64,000 bases of DNA from Jaltomata sinuosa. Lineage: Eukaryota; Streptophyta; Magnoliopsida; Solanales; Solanaceae. Location: the NCBI GenBank assembly GCA_003996215.1, contig QJPP01001784.1, positions 248,001 through 312,000 on the forward strand, read 5' to 3'. The notes under the pieces were generated by a model, which did not search any database, was not told where the DNA came from, and saw only the letters and a program-made list of their open reading frames with translations. Below are positions 1-12,533 of the stretch, piece by piece. How positions within the stretch are numbered: the stretch's first letter is position 1; the number at the start of each line of letters is the position of its first letter. Made by a program: the position numbers and the translations under genes.

Positions 1-701
1 GACGGAAAGTGGACCTGGAATCCATGGTTTTACCCCATTCGAGTGGAAATCCTTCCTTTTCATTACTCCCCAGCCTTGGAGCAACCTAGGAGGGTTTTTG
101 GAGCAACCCTCGCCTATTTGACACTAAAGAGGAGAGAATGAAATTATAAAATGAAATTTTGGGTTTTCTAGTCCTATCATCCCGCTATAGCGGCCCAATT
201 CCACTATAGTGGCACTGCCATAGCGGTAGCCGCCGGTTATAGCATGGTTGACTGCCTTGACTTTTGCTATAGCAGGAATTTCTCCACTATAGCAGTCATC
301 ACCGTAGCACAGTGTCAACTGCTATAACGGTTGACACGGAACAAAACCTCAAGAAATTCCCCAAAATTCCCCACTTTACAACACACTTCAAATCTTGACA
401 TTCCTAACCAACCCTTTCACGTCAACTTCGATATTTGGAGTTCTATTCACCCGAATTCACTTCCAAAAAGTCCTTCGGACTCCTTAACGCCTTAGATAAT
501 GGAAAAACTAGCTCAACCTAAGACATTTTACCCAATAATTTCTCGGATTGCCCTAGAACTTACCTTATTCAGAATTTGTCCGAGACTAGCCTAGCCCAAA
601 ATTTCCAACTCCCTAACCCGAAAGTTTTCTAACCCATTCTTCGCATGAATAGCTCACCCATAAGGAGGTGTCTTTTAATAACGACTAAATAGGTCATTAT
701 A
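1..701 (-). mobile_element. 3' LTR (partial) of gypsy-type element
   Basis: This segment is a direct repeat of 5658-6335: both share the opening words after 'ctgacggaaagtgga', the cluster of CTATAGCGG-type words (175-330) and the closing 'cccata...gactaaataggtcattata'. On the minus strand it would be the start of an LTR (TGTAATGACC-type, here decayed to TATAATGACC). The rest of the LTR lies to the left of the window. The following bases (ACAGATA) match those that follow the related LTR ending at 57543, which marks the LTR/interior border. No coding potential is seen. Confidence 0.7.
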
Positions 702-3066
702 ACAGATACCAATTTACCTATCGTTCATCCCCGAACAATCTCTAGGGTGGAAGGAAAAGAATAATCCAATCCCTTGAACCTTAACGCTCTACCATGATAG
801 CATAAATATAACCTTACGCGAACCACCAAACTTTCAAATCTCTCGGTGTACCCAAACTTAACCAAAATTTAATTCTATCCCGCTCTATCAAGGAATCCTT
901 CCTTCAAGCTGCATGAGGCCAACTAGAGTACCCCTCCCTGAGTGCCCAAGAAATCCGAGGCCTCATTGAAATACCAGAGTGAAAGAAATTCAAACATAAT
1001 GAAAAATAATTTTTCATGCCAGGAGGATCCGAAACCCACTTGGCAACCTCTTTCCCGCTATAGCAGCCTCGCTACAGTGGGAAAATTCCCGTTATAGTGT
1101 CATCACGATAGCACCCTGCCTCCCGCTATAGTAGTATAGGCGAGGCAGCAACTCCGAACAGTCTCAATTTTGGCCAACTTTTACAACACAACCTAGATTT
1201 TGACATTCCAGACTAATCCCTTTACGTTAAATGCTATACCCAGAGTTTTACTAACCCAAACTCCATTCTGAAAGATTCTACGTACTATGACCCTCGCATA
1301 TCATGATATCACTTTACTTCCCTCAACACTAAACCCCAAGACACCAAGTATCTCTAAACTACACGACAATGAATTTCCATTAGAATCCATCCTAGCTGAG
1401 ATTTTTGTCAACTCTCATCCTAGGGAGAATTTTACCCGGACACTTACACCCTAATCAGTGCTATAACTTGCACACCCCCACCTCTCAATGAGCAATAGCA
1501 CCAGGTATTATCATGGTTAACAAGAGGGATATGACTGATCAAGGAATCACTTACTAACCCCACTCTCTCAACCGACCCTACCACTAAGGATCATCGATCA
1601 TGCACAAGCCAACTCATTTCAAATTCAGCACAAATCCACTATACTCCTCCCAAGAGCTACAATTAGTAAAAACATTCTCATAGAATAAGCCTATGAGCAG
1701 TGTCCTACACTACTCAGCAAATTATAGGTCATTTTGCCAAATACTGCATGAGCGACTATTTCCATCAATGAACAATCATAATTTTACCAAATACCCAAAA
1801 ACTTGGTTCCACCATAATCTCATGGTTTCTTTATTAACTACACATTATCATTACAATGCAAGTAGTTACTCAATTAAGGGTAAAAAAAATCATCGCGTCA
1901 AATAAGGTCTGATGTTCAAATACATATAGGTTACCTCAAATAGGTAACATCACCCATATCAAGCCAATAACCCTTATGACCTGGATTACCATATCTACCC
2001 TTCCCTTTTATCACACATGGATGCTAATTTTTATAATTCATGCAATAGCTCGCAGCTAAACTAGCGATTTAAAACAACCCGGGAATGAATAACAAAATAG
2101 GGGAAATCAGGACAGGGATTCTGCCCTGCCCCTTCCGCTATGGTGGCTTGCACACCGGTATGGCAACCCCGAATAAAAGCAGCCCAGAAAATTTACCATT
2201 TTCTGCACAATTCCCTCATTCCCCTTCCTTGTTATTAATGTTAACCCCTGAAATCGCATCGTGGTCTTAAACATAACTCCAAGACCATCCCCAATAATTT
2301 AAAATTGAGAATTTAGCAACACATTATCATATGATCAGTTACGAAATATACTAGAAAGTTGTTCATAACACCACATTTCCTCTATCATACAAGATTAGCC
2401 CTTTTCCCCATGGTTCCCAACTAATCTCGAGTGTCCTAAAACTGGAGTTTCCCCACAGTCACAAATGATCCTGTCCCCTTACCATTTTTACTAATTGTAA
2501 GTCCATGCCCAAAACTTAACACAAAAATTTCAGTTAAATCACATAACTGTTAACCCTTTAACCAATCACATATAACCAAGTTAAAACTCTTTATTAACCA
2601 TAAATTTCAAAGTAATTCAAGCAATTACACACCACACATTTGCAGTCATTCAAACAATGCAATGCACCTAATCATAAATCTTTAGCTTCAACACTTAATC
2701 AAATCAGGTTCATTATCTTCTATTCGCCTTATGGATACCCGTTAGCCGATTCATCCATGCCTTTACATAGCCTCCCAGTCCATATACAAATTGGAACTTT
2801 CCGGGTTCCAATTTCCCTTGCTTGTGTCGTTTTAGTTAAAAATAACGGCATCCATTCACCTTGTTAAGATACTATTTAGAATCAAGAGATACCAATTGGA
2901 CTCAACCCATACAAGCAAGTAACAAACCGCACAAAAGGAGTCAAAAAAGAGAGACAATTTCCTAGAATGCTTAATAGCTCCTCGAAGATTAGATATGGAC
3001 GTCAGCATACTAATCTATGGGACTCTATTCGACATTTTCTCTTGTACTGGGAGACCGGTAACCTAG
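702..3066 (-). mobile_element. Interior of gypsy-type element, no genes recognised
   Basis: This 2.4 kb lies between two copies of the same LTR. I see no gag, protease, RT or integrase motif on either strand, and all frames are short. Two further patches of CTATAGCGG-like words (1054-1130 and 2130-2170) and wording shared with the LTRs near 1195-1270 suggest decayed extra LTR pieces. The last 170 bases before the primer site resemble 25690-25848, the 5' leader of the other gypsy element. The element is either a large-deletion derivative or a non-autonomous member. Confidence 0.55.
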
Positions 3067-3078
3067 GCTCTGATAGCA
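3067..3078 (-). promoter_or_regulatory. Primer-binding site, tRNA-iMet type
   Basis: The minus strand reads TGCTATCAGAGC, one base off the plant initiator-Met primer site TGGTATCAGAGC. It lies 3 bases downstream (minus sense) of the LTR ending at 3082. It fixes the orientation: 3082-6335 is the 5' LTR of a minus-strand element. Confidence 0.75.
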
Positions 3079-3081
3079 AAT

Positions 3082-6000
3082 TTTCACGACCCAACTACCA
3101 GGCTGTGCAGGCACCTACTCTAAGTACCTAGATAAGAGAACCCTTACCACCCAATCCAATAGGTAATGAGGAAATCAATAGTAAGAAATAAGAAATAGCC
3201 TTTTAATACTGGAAAAACTTTTATAAACTTTAGTATAATGAAATACTTTACAAAACTTGAGTACAACCCTCTCTAGAAACTAGTCTAAACAGGTACAAGA
3301 GCTCTAAAGGAGAAATACAAGTACAAAAAGAAGACACAGCTCCACTATGGAAACAAAGAGTAAAAGTTATTGGAGATCACCGTCGTCCTGTACCTAAGAA
3401 ACATCACTGATCCTGCAACCAGACTATACCCAAAAAGGTATCGCAAAAGTAATATCAGTACAAATAACATGTACTGGTAGGCATCATCGGTCGACTCAAA
3501 TCCACCACATACCATCATATAATAAATCAAGAGAAATGTGCAATATAAGATACAAAAGTCTAGTCCTTCATGATCCACCTTTACTACCACGATACAACCG
3601 CTAGAAACCTATATGTTCTGTCCCAAACCTTACTACCCCATTCCGCTGCCAACTTCACCCCTTAGAGCCGTTCCACCATTCTATCCTAGTCACAACCAAA
3701 TGGTCACACATAGCACTAGGACTTCTCAGATCACACATAACACTAGGACTTTCTAAGTCACACTTAACACTAGGACTTCCCAAGTCACACTTAACACTAG
3801 GACTTCCCAAGTCATACTTAACACTAGAAATACCTTACCAGTTCCAATCCCATAATTCACATTACTAACTAAACCTATTAGCAGTTATGTCACCCTCGTT
3901 TAAGATCCTAAGTCAACCACCTTGACCCCTAGCCCTTAGCCCAATAATGGACTACCTGCGAGTTCTGCGTATTCAACCTCCTAGGTTCTTTACCCTTGAC
4001 ATCCCATTAGTTCAGGCACTCATAGAGTACTAGCCTTGTTTCACTAACCCAGTCAAACCTGACTTCCTAGGAACCTTAGTCCCTCCACGTTCACCTATCT
4101 AGCCTAGACATCACCGCTAGTCGGCATATCTCTCTTGTCAAATTAGGAATTTCAAATGTATGACATTAATCAAATATTTATAGACAATATAAAATAACCT
4201 AGTCCATATGACTACCAATAAGACCCCCAGTCTCCAACCGGAATCAATAACCATATAATTCATGCCTAACTATGCAAGTAACTAGACCACATATAATTTT
4301 GTCACCACATCGCAAGCTACTCGGACCTCCCAGGGATCCCTAGGACATCATCTATGTCATTTAACATGCAACCTCGGCTTACAAACGAAACCACCTTATC
4401 ACTTAAGCACACCAATCTAGCTCTTCAAGGACCAATATGCATGTCAAGTAATACTAAGTCCCGGCCCTCTCAGGAAACCAACATGTAATGAACATAGATG
4501 ATATATAAACTTGGTTCACACAGGGAACCAACATGTAATGAACATCACTTACAGATAAACCCGATACACTCAAGGAACCAATATGTAATGAACACCAATA
4601 ACAGATAAGCCTAGTTCACTCGAAGAAACAAAATGTAATGAACATCAATAACAATAAGCTCAGTTCACTCAAGGAACCAACTCACATATAACACTCAATC
4701 CCGTACCAGGCATGTTACCCAATCCAACCATAATAAAACTTGTACCAGGCGTGATACCCAAGCTAACCGACAGATAGCCCGTACCAGGTGTGGTACCCAA
4801 GCCAACCATTTATAGAACTTGTACTAGGCATGGTACCAGAGCCAACTGATATATGTATCCCATACTAGACGTGGTACCCGAGCCAACCGAATATCATATA
4901 CAATCCAACAATCAATAATAATGAACACAACCACACTTGTATACAAATAAGTAATAAAATAAGTTCATTTCTCATGATTGACAACCGGATATCAGACATT
5001 CATCATGTAATTTCCTAAACCATGTAATATGCAGACAATACTAAGCAAGAGTTACCTTGTACACACATTGAAAATAGGAAAAAAAACAACCATCACCTAC
5101 CCAACAACCCTGGTTCATAACCCCAACCTTGATAACCTTTCCAAAAACTAACCCCTGCTTTACCATCTAGACACATATAGTCATTTACACTAAATTTTGG
5201 ACCTCTTTAGAAAAGTAAGCACATTCCAAGGAATTCATCCCCTGACATTAAGGGCTTCAAACCCTTCCTGTTCATCATAATTCTCTTAATTTACTACATG
5301 GGGAAAATTGGCTAAGACCTAGCAATTCATTCACGTGTAATCATTACTGGTTCCCCAAACCCGCCCAATAATCTAGCCCCACTAGAATTTAGCATTAAAC
5401 ATCAATGATAACACGAGAATTGGGTCACATTACCCATAATAACATTCTCCCCCTTCAGGCAACCAAATAATTAATACGATATCCCTCCAAACTCCATGCC
5501 CGAAGGCCTAGCCATGAATTCTCCCATCATTCTACAATAATAATATGCAATGAATTAAAGGTCTAAGTCTACTCAGTTAAACCTAGCCTACCAGGACGCC
5601 AAGCATCTACTACAGAAGTCTGAACAAGAACTTTTGGATCCGTGGAGGCTAATTCTGACGGAAAGTGGACTTGGAATCCATGGGTTTTACCCTATTCAAG
5701 AAAAAATCCTTCCTCTCCATTGCTCCCCAGTCTTGGAGCAACCTAGGAGTGTTTTTAGAGAAACCATCGCCTATTTGAAACTAAAGATGAGAGAATGAAA
5801 TTATAAAACCCATTTTTAGGTTTTTTTGTCTCGTCATCCGGCTATAGTGGCCCAATCTCGCTATCGCAGCATTGTCATAGCGGTAGCCACCCGTTATAAC
5901 AGAGTTGACCTCCTTTACTTCTGCTATAGTGAGAATTTCTCCACTATAGCGGTCATCAGTGTAGCGTAATGGCAACACTATAGTGGTTGACATGGAATAG

Positions 6001-6335
6001 AACCTCGACAAATCCCCCAAAATTTCCTATTTAAAACACACTTAACCCTTTCACATCAACTTTGATATCGGGAGTTCTATTCACCCAAATGTACTTCTGA
6101 AAAGTCTCCCAGACTCCTTAACGCCTTATATAATAGAAAAACTAGCTTAACCTAAGACATTTTACCCAATCCTTTACCAGATTTCCCTAGACCTTACCTC
6201 ATTCAGAATTTATCCGAGACTAGCCTAGTCCAAAATTTCCAACTCCCTAACTCGGAAGTTTTCTAACCCGTTCTTCGCACGAATAGCTCACCCATTATGA
6301 TGATTGTTTTAATAATGACTGAACAGGTTGTTACA
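3082..6335 (-). mobile_element. 5' LTR of gypsy-type element (about 3.25 kb)
   Basis: Minus-strand LTR: on the plus strand it opens TTTCACGACCC (related copies open TGTCACGA) and closes GTTGTTACA. It contains decayed tandem words: 'CTAGGACTT..CAAGTCACA' units at 3715-3835, 'AGGAACCAACATGTAATGAAC' type units at about 4470-4690, five GTACCAGGCGTGGTACC-type units at 4702-4891, and a CTATAGCGG cluster at 5838-5996. It pairs with 1-701. The flanks (CAAAT / ATGAG) do not match, as expected because the left side borders the element's own interior. Confidence 0.7.
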
Positions 6336-6513
6336 ATGAGTGTTTGTAAAAAATTTAGAGTCAGATCTTAAGTCTAGGTAGTCTTGAAGTAGTTGATAAT
6401 TAGTATTAAATATGTTGAATGAATAAAGCATGTTGTAGGAATAACTTGCCATCTAGTGTAGTAATTGTAGTCCTAGCTTGAGTAATGTTGATTCAATTAG
6501 TGTAGTTGTAGTA
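6336..6513. other. Short spacer between two elements
   Basis: 178 bases between the end of the gypsy LTR and the start of the Athila-like LTR. No ORF, repeat or motif is recognised. It may be older host DNA or the edge of a decayed element. Confidence 0.4.
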
Positions 6514-7996
6514 TGATAATTTGGTAAGCTACCAACTTACTTAACTCTTATTCATTAATTATCGTCTTGATCTGATGTGATTTAGGAGGATTTTATGCAT
6601 TTATTGTCTTATATGCAGGTACTCTTAATCAAATGAAGAACAGAGAGGATATGAACCCAAAAAGAGCTAAAAGTGAAAGCCAAGTCAAGAGATGACCGGA
6701 AGAGAAAAGATCTATCCATGATGTGCGAGAAGATTTTTGCGTCACAGGACGGCACCTGTTTTTTGCACATGCTAGTGCATAAAGAAGCTGAAGAACTACC
6801 TAACATTACAGACATGCATGCCGTAAGTTGCCAAGGGCGATCACAGGTGCCTACGCAGACAGAGTCGTAGGCCAAAGTCTTCTTACTGCCTTGATGACTT
6901 GGCACCTACGTGCCGCAAGTCATCATGGGCGATCACAGGTGCCATAGCAGATGGTCTCACAAGTGCCTTGAAGGGCAAAATGGTCCAAATTTGTTGTTGC
7001 ATAATTGAGAAGCTTCCAAGACCCTTTTTGGCATCTGTACAAGAAATATACATCAGTTTTTTGATTCCTAATTATGTAGTTGTTAGAGTACACCTTAGAG
7101 TATAAGTTTTCTTGGATTTTTTTCTTCCTTGAATTCAAAAACACCATTATTGAATATTTGAGTGTGGAATTGAAGATTGTTATTGAAGATGCATGAAATT
7201 ATTGAAAACTCATTTGTTTATATTCTCTCGTTCCTTCATTATGAGTAGCTAAATTCAATTCTACGAGTGTGTATATGATGGGTGTTTAAATTTGGGGATG
7301 GGGTGTTGATTATTTGAGGTTATAATTGATTATTATGGGTGAATCTATTGGATCCTTCATGTTTTAATTATAAACTTGGTGGTTGCAAATACTAATTTAG
7401 CTTACTAGTTATGTTCTTGCTTGAAGAAGAAGTTATATAATTGGGTAAGGATTCAATAGTAGGGATTTCAGATTTCCACCATAAATTGAGGCTAGAAATA
7501 GCTTGATTTTGGAAATTCCCACCTTAGAGTTGAGGCTAGGAATAGCTTGACTCACCTAAGCTAATTGGTTATTTTTTTTGCTCAACTATGGAGTTCAAAA
7601 TAGACCATAGTGTCTATATGCTTGGTAGGTTTAAATATAACTAAATATGACTTGAACCAAGGCTACCTGCACTTTGATCAAAAATACCTTGAATAGTCAA
7701 CCCCAATCCCAATGTATGACCTCATCAAAAGCACACTCCTAGTCTTTTGAATCTTGATATAAACTCTTGTGTTTACACCATTGCTTTGTTATAATTTGAA
7801 TTTTCGTTCCCAAAACCAATTCCCCCATTTACTTTACTTACTTGAACACTACACTTGCTCTTATGATTCAACTTGAAAATTTGTGGTTAATCTCTATACC
7901 AATCCTCGTAGATTTGACCTCGACTCTGCGTTGGATTATTTATTGTTTTGCTCGACGACCATTGCCACCTTCTTCGAGAGAGTTGATTTGGACGTC
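6514..7996 (+). mobile_element. 5' LTR of Athila-like gypsy element (1483 bp)
   Basis: It begins TGATAATTTGG and ends GACGTCA, with a tRNA-Asp-like primer site just after it. It is the same LTR family as the solo LTR at 38597-40018: both have the 'CTACCAACTTA' start, 'GCAGGTACTCTT..ATTAAA', 'GGATATG.ACCCAAAA', and the repeated phrase 'GAGGCTAGAAATAGCTTGA'. The shared length (1483 versus 1422) and order support full-length copies. It includes words of the CACCTGCG/CGCAGGTG kind around 6840-6950. Confidence 0.75.
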
Positions 7997-8006
7997 ATAA
8001 AAAAAA

Positions 8007-8024
8007 GGTGCCGTTGTCAGAGAT
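8007..8024 (+). promoter_or_regulatory. Primer-binding site, Athila/Tat (tRNA-Asp) type
   Basis: GGTGCCGTTGTCAGAGAT stands 10 bases after the LTR. It is close to the TGGCGCCGTTGCCGGGGA site typical of plant Athila/Tat elements, with a few transitions. It supports both the LTR end and the clade. Confidence 0.7.
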
Positions 8025-8129
8025 TGGCTTTTGATTTGTTGTTTATTGTCTATTGATTCACATTAGTTTAACATCTTGTTCTATTTTACGTCTTTTGTTA
8101 TTTTTGGTGTTGTGAGCAGGTTACTTATG

Positions 8130-9560
8130 ATCCATGCTAGCGAGCAAGGTAGCATGGACAAATTTATGGATATGGAGGATGAGCAAGTTGTTTATGGTGC
8201 CGCGGGTGCCATTATTGCTACCTCCCACCATTGGTAATGCAGTCTTCCACGTGATAAGCACTATGTTGCACTTGATACAAATGAATGGCTTGTATAGAGG
8301 ACTAGCAAGTGAGGATGCTAATGGCACATTTGAAACTTTGTAGTGATTTGCCAGCCGTTTAACATCTAAAATATTAGCCAAGAGTCGATCCGAATTTGGC
8401 AATTTCCATTTTCTCTCATGAGAGAGGCCACTGCTTGGCTAGAAGAGCTCTCTGATGGCTCTATTACATCTTTTAACGAGCTAGTTAAGGCTTTCTTGGA
8501 TCAGTTCTTTCCCCTTTCAAGGATTTTGCACTTACACGATGAAATCACAAACTTCCAACATTGCTGGATGAACCTTTGCACAAGGTATGGTTAATGTTCA
8601 AGAAAAAGTTATTATTATTTCCGAACCATGGGCTATCGAAAGGAGTTCTATTGCAAAGCTTTTATCGGGCTCTTGATTTAATGAACAATTTGGTAGCTAA
8701 TAGTATTGCAGGTGGATCTATCATGGATCAAACATATGGTCTTGCTTCAGCTCTTTTGGATAGAATGACGAAGACAAATAGAGCTTGACACATGAGAGAG
8801 GCCGAGGTGACATCGAGTGTCACCTTCTCCATCATGACCAATGAGATGATAAGGAAAGAGGAAGAACGGGATAAAGCTATGGCGAATATGATGACTCAAA
8901 TTGAATTACTAGCCAAACATATGATGGGTGCTAGAAATAAAAGTGTTAATGCCATCAGAGCTTATGGGGCCAAAAGCCATGAGAAATGTGGTGCTTATAT
9001 ATTGTTGTATGAGGAAGCATGTTATTTGTTGGCGGGTTCTCACCCGGGGTACCAAGGTGCAAATCAAGGCCCTTGGAGTCCTCGAGATGAGAATTAAGGT
9101 TGGAGGGATCATGATTGTGATTATGATACTCATTAGAGGGATTGTGAATGAGAAAGTGATTGATACAATCACCAAAGTGGTAATCCCTATGTGCCTCTAC
9201 TAAAGGCAAATGCTTCTACCTTCCAACCAATTATTAGTGATCCCTTTGCTTTGAAAATTGAAGACATATTGTTACGCGTGTTGAAAAGGGTAGAGTCAAT
9301 GGATGATGGGGTTAAAGATTTGAAGAGTGATGTTTCTACCCTTACCCAAACTGTGAGCTCTCATTCAGCTTCGATCAAGCACTTAGAGGCCCAAATGAAC
9401 CATCTATCATCCCAAATTAACCCCCTCTTGAAAGGCACTCTCCCTAGTGACACTCTCCCAAATCTGAAAAGAGATGGCCATGTGATGAAAATTGTCATGA
9501 GAAGTGGGAAAGTGCTTGATTTTGTAGCCAAAACAACCAAAGAATTTGAGTTATAGAAGA
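8130..9560 (+). pseudogene. gag: Athila-like gag, decayed
   Basis: Pieces of one capsid gene lie in three frames. From 8222 to 8340 there is the N-terminal stretch with 'NGLYRGLASEDANGTFETL', resembling the conserved 'F.GLPSEDPN.HL' of Athila gag. From 8561 to 8788 there is the 'LH..W..FK..L..FPNHGL....LLQSFY.AL' core ending in 'AGGSIM...' and an 'ALLDRMTKTN' tail. From 9191 to 9556 a helical segment holds 'LEAQMNHLSSQIN', 'KGTLPSDTLPN' and 'MRSGK', matching the hallmark end of Athila gag. Stops and shifts at about 8341, 8490, 8786 and 9095 break the frame. A clear zinc knuckle is not seen. The product would be a nucleocapsid; this copy cannot make one. Confidence 0.75.
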
Positions 9561-9984
9561 AGGATGATGAGAAGAATGAGAATATAGTGGATGAGAATCC
9601 AAGTGGAGAGAAAAAGAAGGTGGAATCACCACCTCAAGTGGAAATTGATATAAAAGAAGAGAAAGACGAACAAGCTCCAAGTATGCTGAAACCATTGCCC
9701 ACATGTCCTCTTCTGTACCCTCAACAGTTATAAAGAAAAAGGAAGATAATCAATTCAAGAAGTTTGTGGATATGTTCAGCAAATTATCCATAAACATTTC
9801 CTTGGTTGACGCTCTAATGCAAATACTGGACTAGGCAAAATTCACGAATTAGCTATTAAAAAGAAAAAAGTGTTTAATATGGGGATGGTGGAAGTTTCCC
9901 ACAATTGTAGTGCAGTCATGACAAGCAATATGGAAGAGAGAAGATCCGGGTGCTTTTACCATTCCTTGCACTATTGGCATTTAT

Positions 9985-10461
9985 TTGTTCAACAAGGCTC
10001 TATGCGAACTTGGGGAGAGCATCAACTTGATGCCATTTGTAATCTTTAAGAAATTGGGTCTAGGATCTCTTAAACCAACACCGATGAGGTTGCTAAAGGC
10101 CAATCATTCTATAAAGCGCCCAATAGGTATTTTATTTGATATATTGGTAAAGGTGGACAAATTTATATTCCCGACGGACTTTGTGGTGTTAGACTGTGAT
10201 GTGGACTTAAAGGTGCCTATAATTTTAGGGTACCCATTTTTGGCCACCGGAATAGCTCTTGTTGATGTGGAGTTGGGAGAACTCAAATTTTATGTGTGGA
10301 GCGAAGAAGTCACATTCAATGGATGTCTACCTATAAAGCCCTTAGATGAATATTGGGTCATATCTGCAATTGCCACCAAGGACAAATTGGTTGAGGGTCC
10401 TTGTGAAGAAGGGATTAGAGGTGAAACACCGAGTGATCAGCTTGTTCTATATGATATTTAA
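9985..10461 (+). pseudogene. Athila-like aspartic protease domain
   Basis: A 158-codon open frame covers the retropepsin domain: 'ALCELGESINLMP' (active-site loop), 'LKPTPMRLLKANHSIKRP', 'IFPTDFVVLDCDVD', 'VPIILGYPFLATG' and 'VDVELGELKF'. The order and spacing are those of Athila-type proteases. The catalytic loop, normally D-L-G-A, reads E-L-G-E here, so the key Asp is Glu. The frame is otherwise open, but no reverse transcriptase follows. The ATG is only the first in frame; the domain would have been part of gag-pol. Confidence 0.8.
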
Positions 10462-10740
10462 GGGAAGAGGGAACCCAGAGATTTTATCATGCCTAAGCCA
10501 CCAAACTTGGTAGATATGCACATTGGTCCCAATAACACCTTGCCATTGTCGACATCTAAGATGTAAGTAGCTTGGGAAAGGAATGAGTTGATGCAGGTCA
10601 TGAGAAAGTACTTCCGGAGTTTTGGATGGGATCATGCTAATCGCATTGGCATGACTCTGAGCAACAATTGATCCTTGAGTTACTATCATCGTATCACGAT
10701 GTAAAATCAAGTGCTTCTTGGGAGGCAACCCAAGTGTTTT
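10462..10740 (+). pseudogene. Deletion scar replacing RT/RNaseH/integrase
   Basis: After the protease the sequence passes, within under 300 bases, to 'GGGAGGCAACCCAAG' (about 10720), a phrase usually found downstream of integrase near the end of pol in this clade. No RT, RNase H or integrase motif is seen. Roughly 4 kb of pol is therefore missing, leaving a non-autonomous copy. The exact breakpoint cannot be set by eye. Confidence 0.55.
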
Positions 10741-12533
10741 TGAATTTTTCACTTCACTTTTCTGTTGCTTTTCTTGTGTTTTAAGAATGCATGGAGATTG
10801 AAAAAGTGGTTAAGTGCTAAACCTTACCCAGGAGGATAGGCGTCCCACCTACGTTTCACATGTACTAATATGTGACACATAGGTGGAGTTGCACCTCAGA
10901 GGTAATGAATTGAAGAAACAGGAAAATTGTGAGGCATCTGCCAAGACAAGTGCAAAATACACATGAGGACCCGCAGCACGCATGTGCCACCGCAGGTCCC
11001 AATCAGTGCACTGGAACCAAATTAATCGAAATTCGTCACTTGCAAATCCACCTGTAAAATGCAAGTGGTGTCGCAGGCGTAGGTATGGTTTTTAAGTTGT
11101 TTGACCTATCCATTTACTTAAACTGACCCAGAGGTGACCCGCATATTTTCTCCTTCTTTCTCACCTTTAAACTGCCTTTTTCACCTCCATTCTCACCATT
11201 TACAACTCCTAAAACCTTCAAACTCTCCCCATAATCTCCCTCAATTCTCTAAATTCTTCCCTACTCTATAACTTTTCTCTCCTCTTCCACTCCACCATTG
11301 CTAACCGTTGCCTCCACCTCTCTTTGTCCGGCGAAAAATCATGGGTCACTATTGTTGGGTCTCTAAAGCTTCAAATTTTACACCTCTCACTCCATCTTCT
11401 TCGCTTGTGGTATGCTCCCTTACGTTAAATTATTATTTTTATGTATTTTGGGAGTATTATTAGTAAAGCATGCAACTTGAAATCTACCATAATCTATTTT
11501 TGTGTGAGATCTGATTTTTGAAACTAAATTTTGGGTCTTATTGTTGTTATGGATTGTGAAAAACATGGTATATCATATTCTTATAATTATAAATGATTAT
11601 TGGTGTTAATTTTAGCCTAAAAATTTAGAGTTTGGGGTGAAGTCTGAGGAACCCACTCATTGATAATACTTGGTTTGGCCCTATGATAGATTGGGGGACG
11701 TCATTCTTAAAGACAAATCATTGTTATTGCAGGTTTTGATTGAAATAATCTTGTGTTGGGCTGAAAATTGTGAATCATAGTGCTCTTGAGTAGTATAGTC
11801 AACTTTCAATTGTCCGGTGAGCGCTTTGGTTGAGTGAGAGTTATTCTTGTTGCATTTTGATGTGCCTCCCATGCTAATTATATAGATTGATAATCCCGAT
11901 GATAGATGGGGTAATGTCCTTCTTAAGAAAAGTCGTTGAGCATACGTTACTTGTGATATTGGTCTTGTATGATTGTCATGTTTTTAGGGAAAGTCTGAGT
12001 ACCCGTTAAACTTAGAAATTGGTCAAGAAACTGCTTTACCATGCGTTAGTTTTGTTATAATGTATTCCTACCTGTTAGGCACTAGCGTGCCACATGTGTT
12101 GCCTTGCAAAAATCATATGCAACGCAAGTGAAAACGGGGAATTGAAACTTACCCACTGCTTTCCACTTGCGAAATGCAGGTGGCATCGCAAGTGGAGGAT
12201 GAAACTACCAATTTACTGCCAAGCCTGTGCGACATCACATGCGTGCCGCATGTTGGCTCATACACAATGCATGTGTCATCACATATGCATTTCCCCTTCA
12301 CCAGCTCACTGTCTAGCATGTGCGAGATCACATAAAAGTAGCGGGTCTCCACCTGCGAATTGCATGTGAAACGCAAATGCCAGAAGTCAACTTGGTGCTA
12401 TTCTTTTCTCTATGCATTTAGTTTCTTTTTATTTCATTAACTTATTGTAGTATTGTTTTCTTTCATTCCTAATGAAAAATACAAAAACATTCTTGTTTGG
12501 TTTTCTTTGGCACTCACATCCCTCTTGCAGATT
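10741..12533 (+). mobile_element. Noncoding spacer before second Athila ORF
   Basis: No gene is seen. Two patches (10835-11085 and 12075-12375) are built from short words such as CACCTGCG, CGCAAGTG, CACATGTG and GCATGTG in both orientations. 11105-11330 is C/T-rich like a leader. 12500-12530 is a pyrimidine tract ending CTTGCAG directly before the ATG of the second ORF, which looks like a splice acceptor. Confidence 0.5.
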
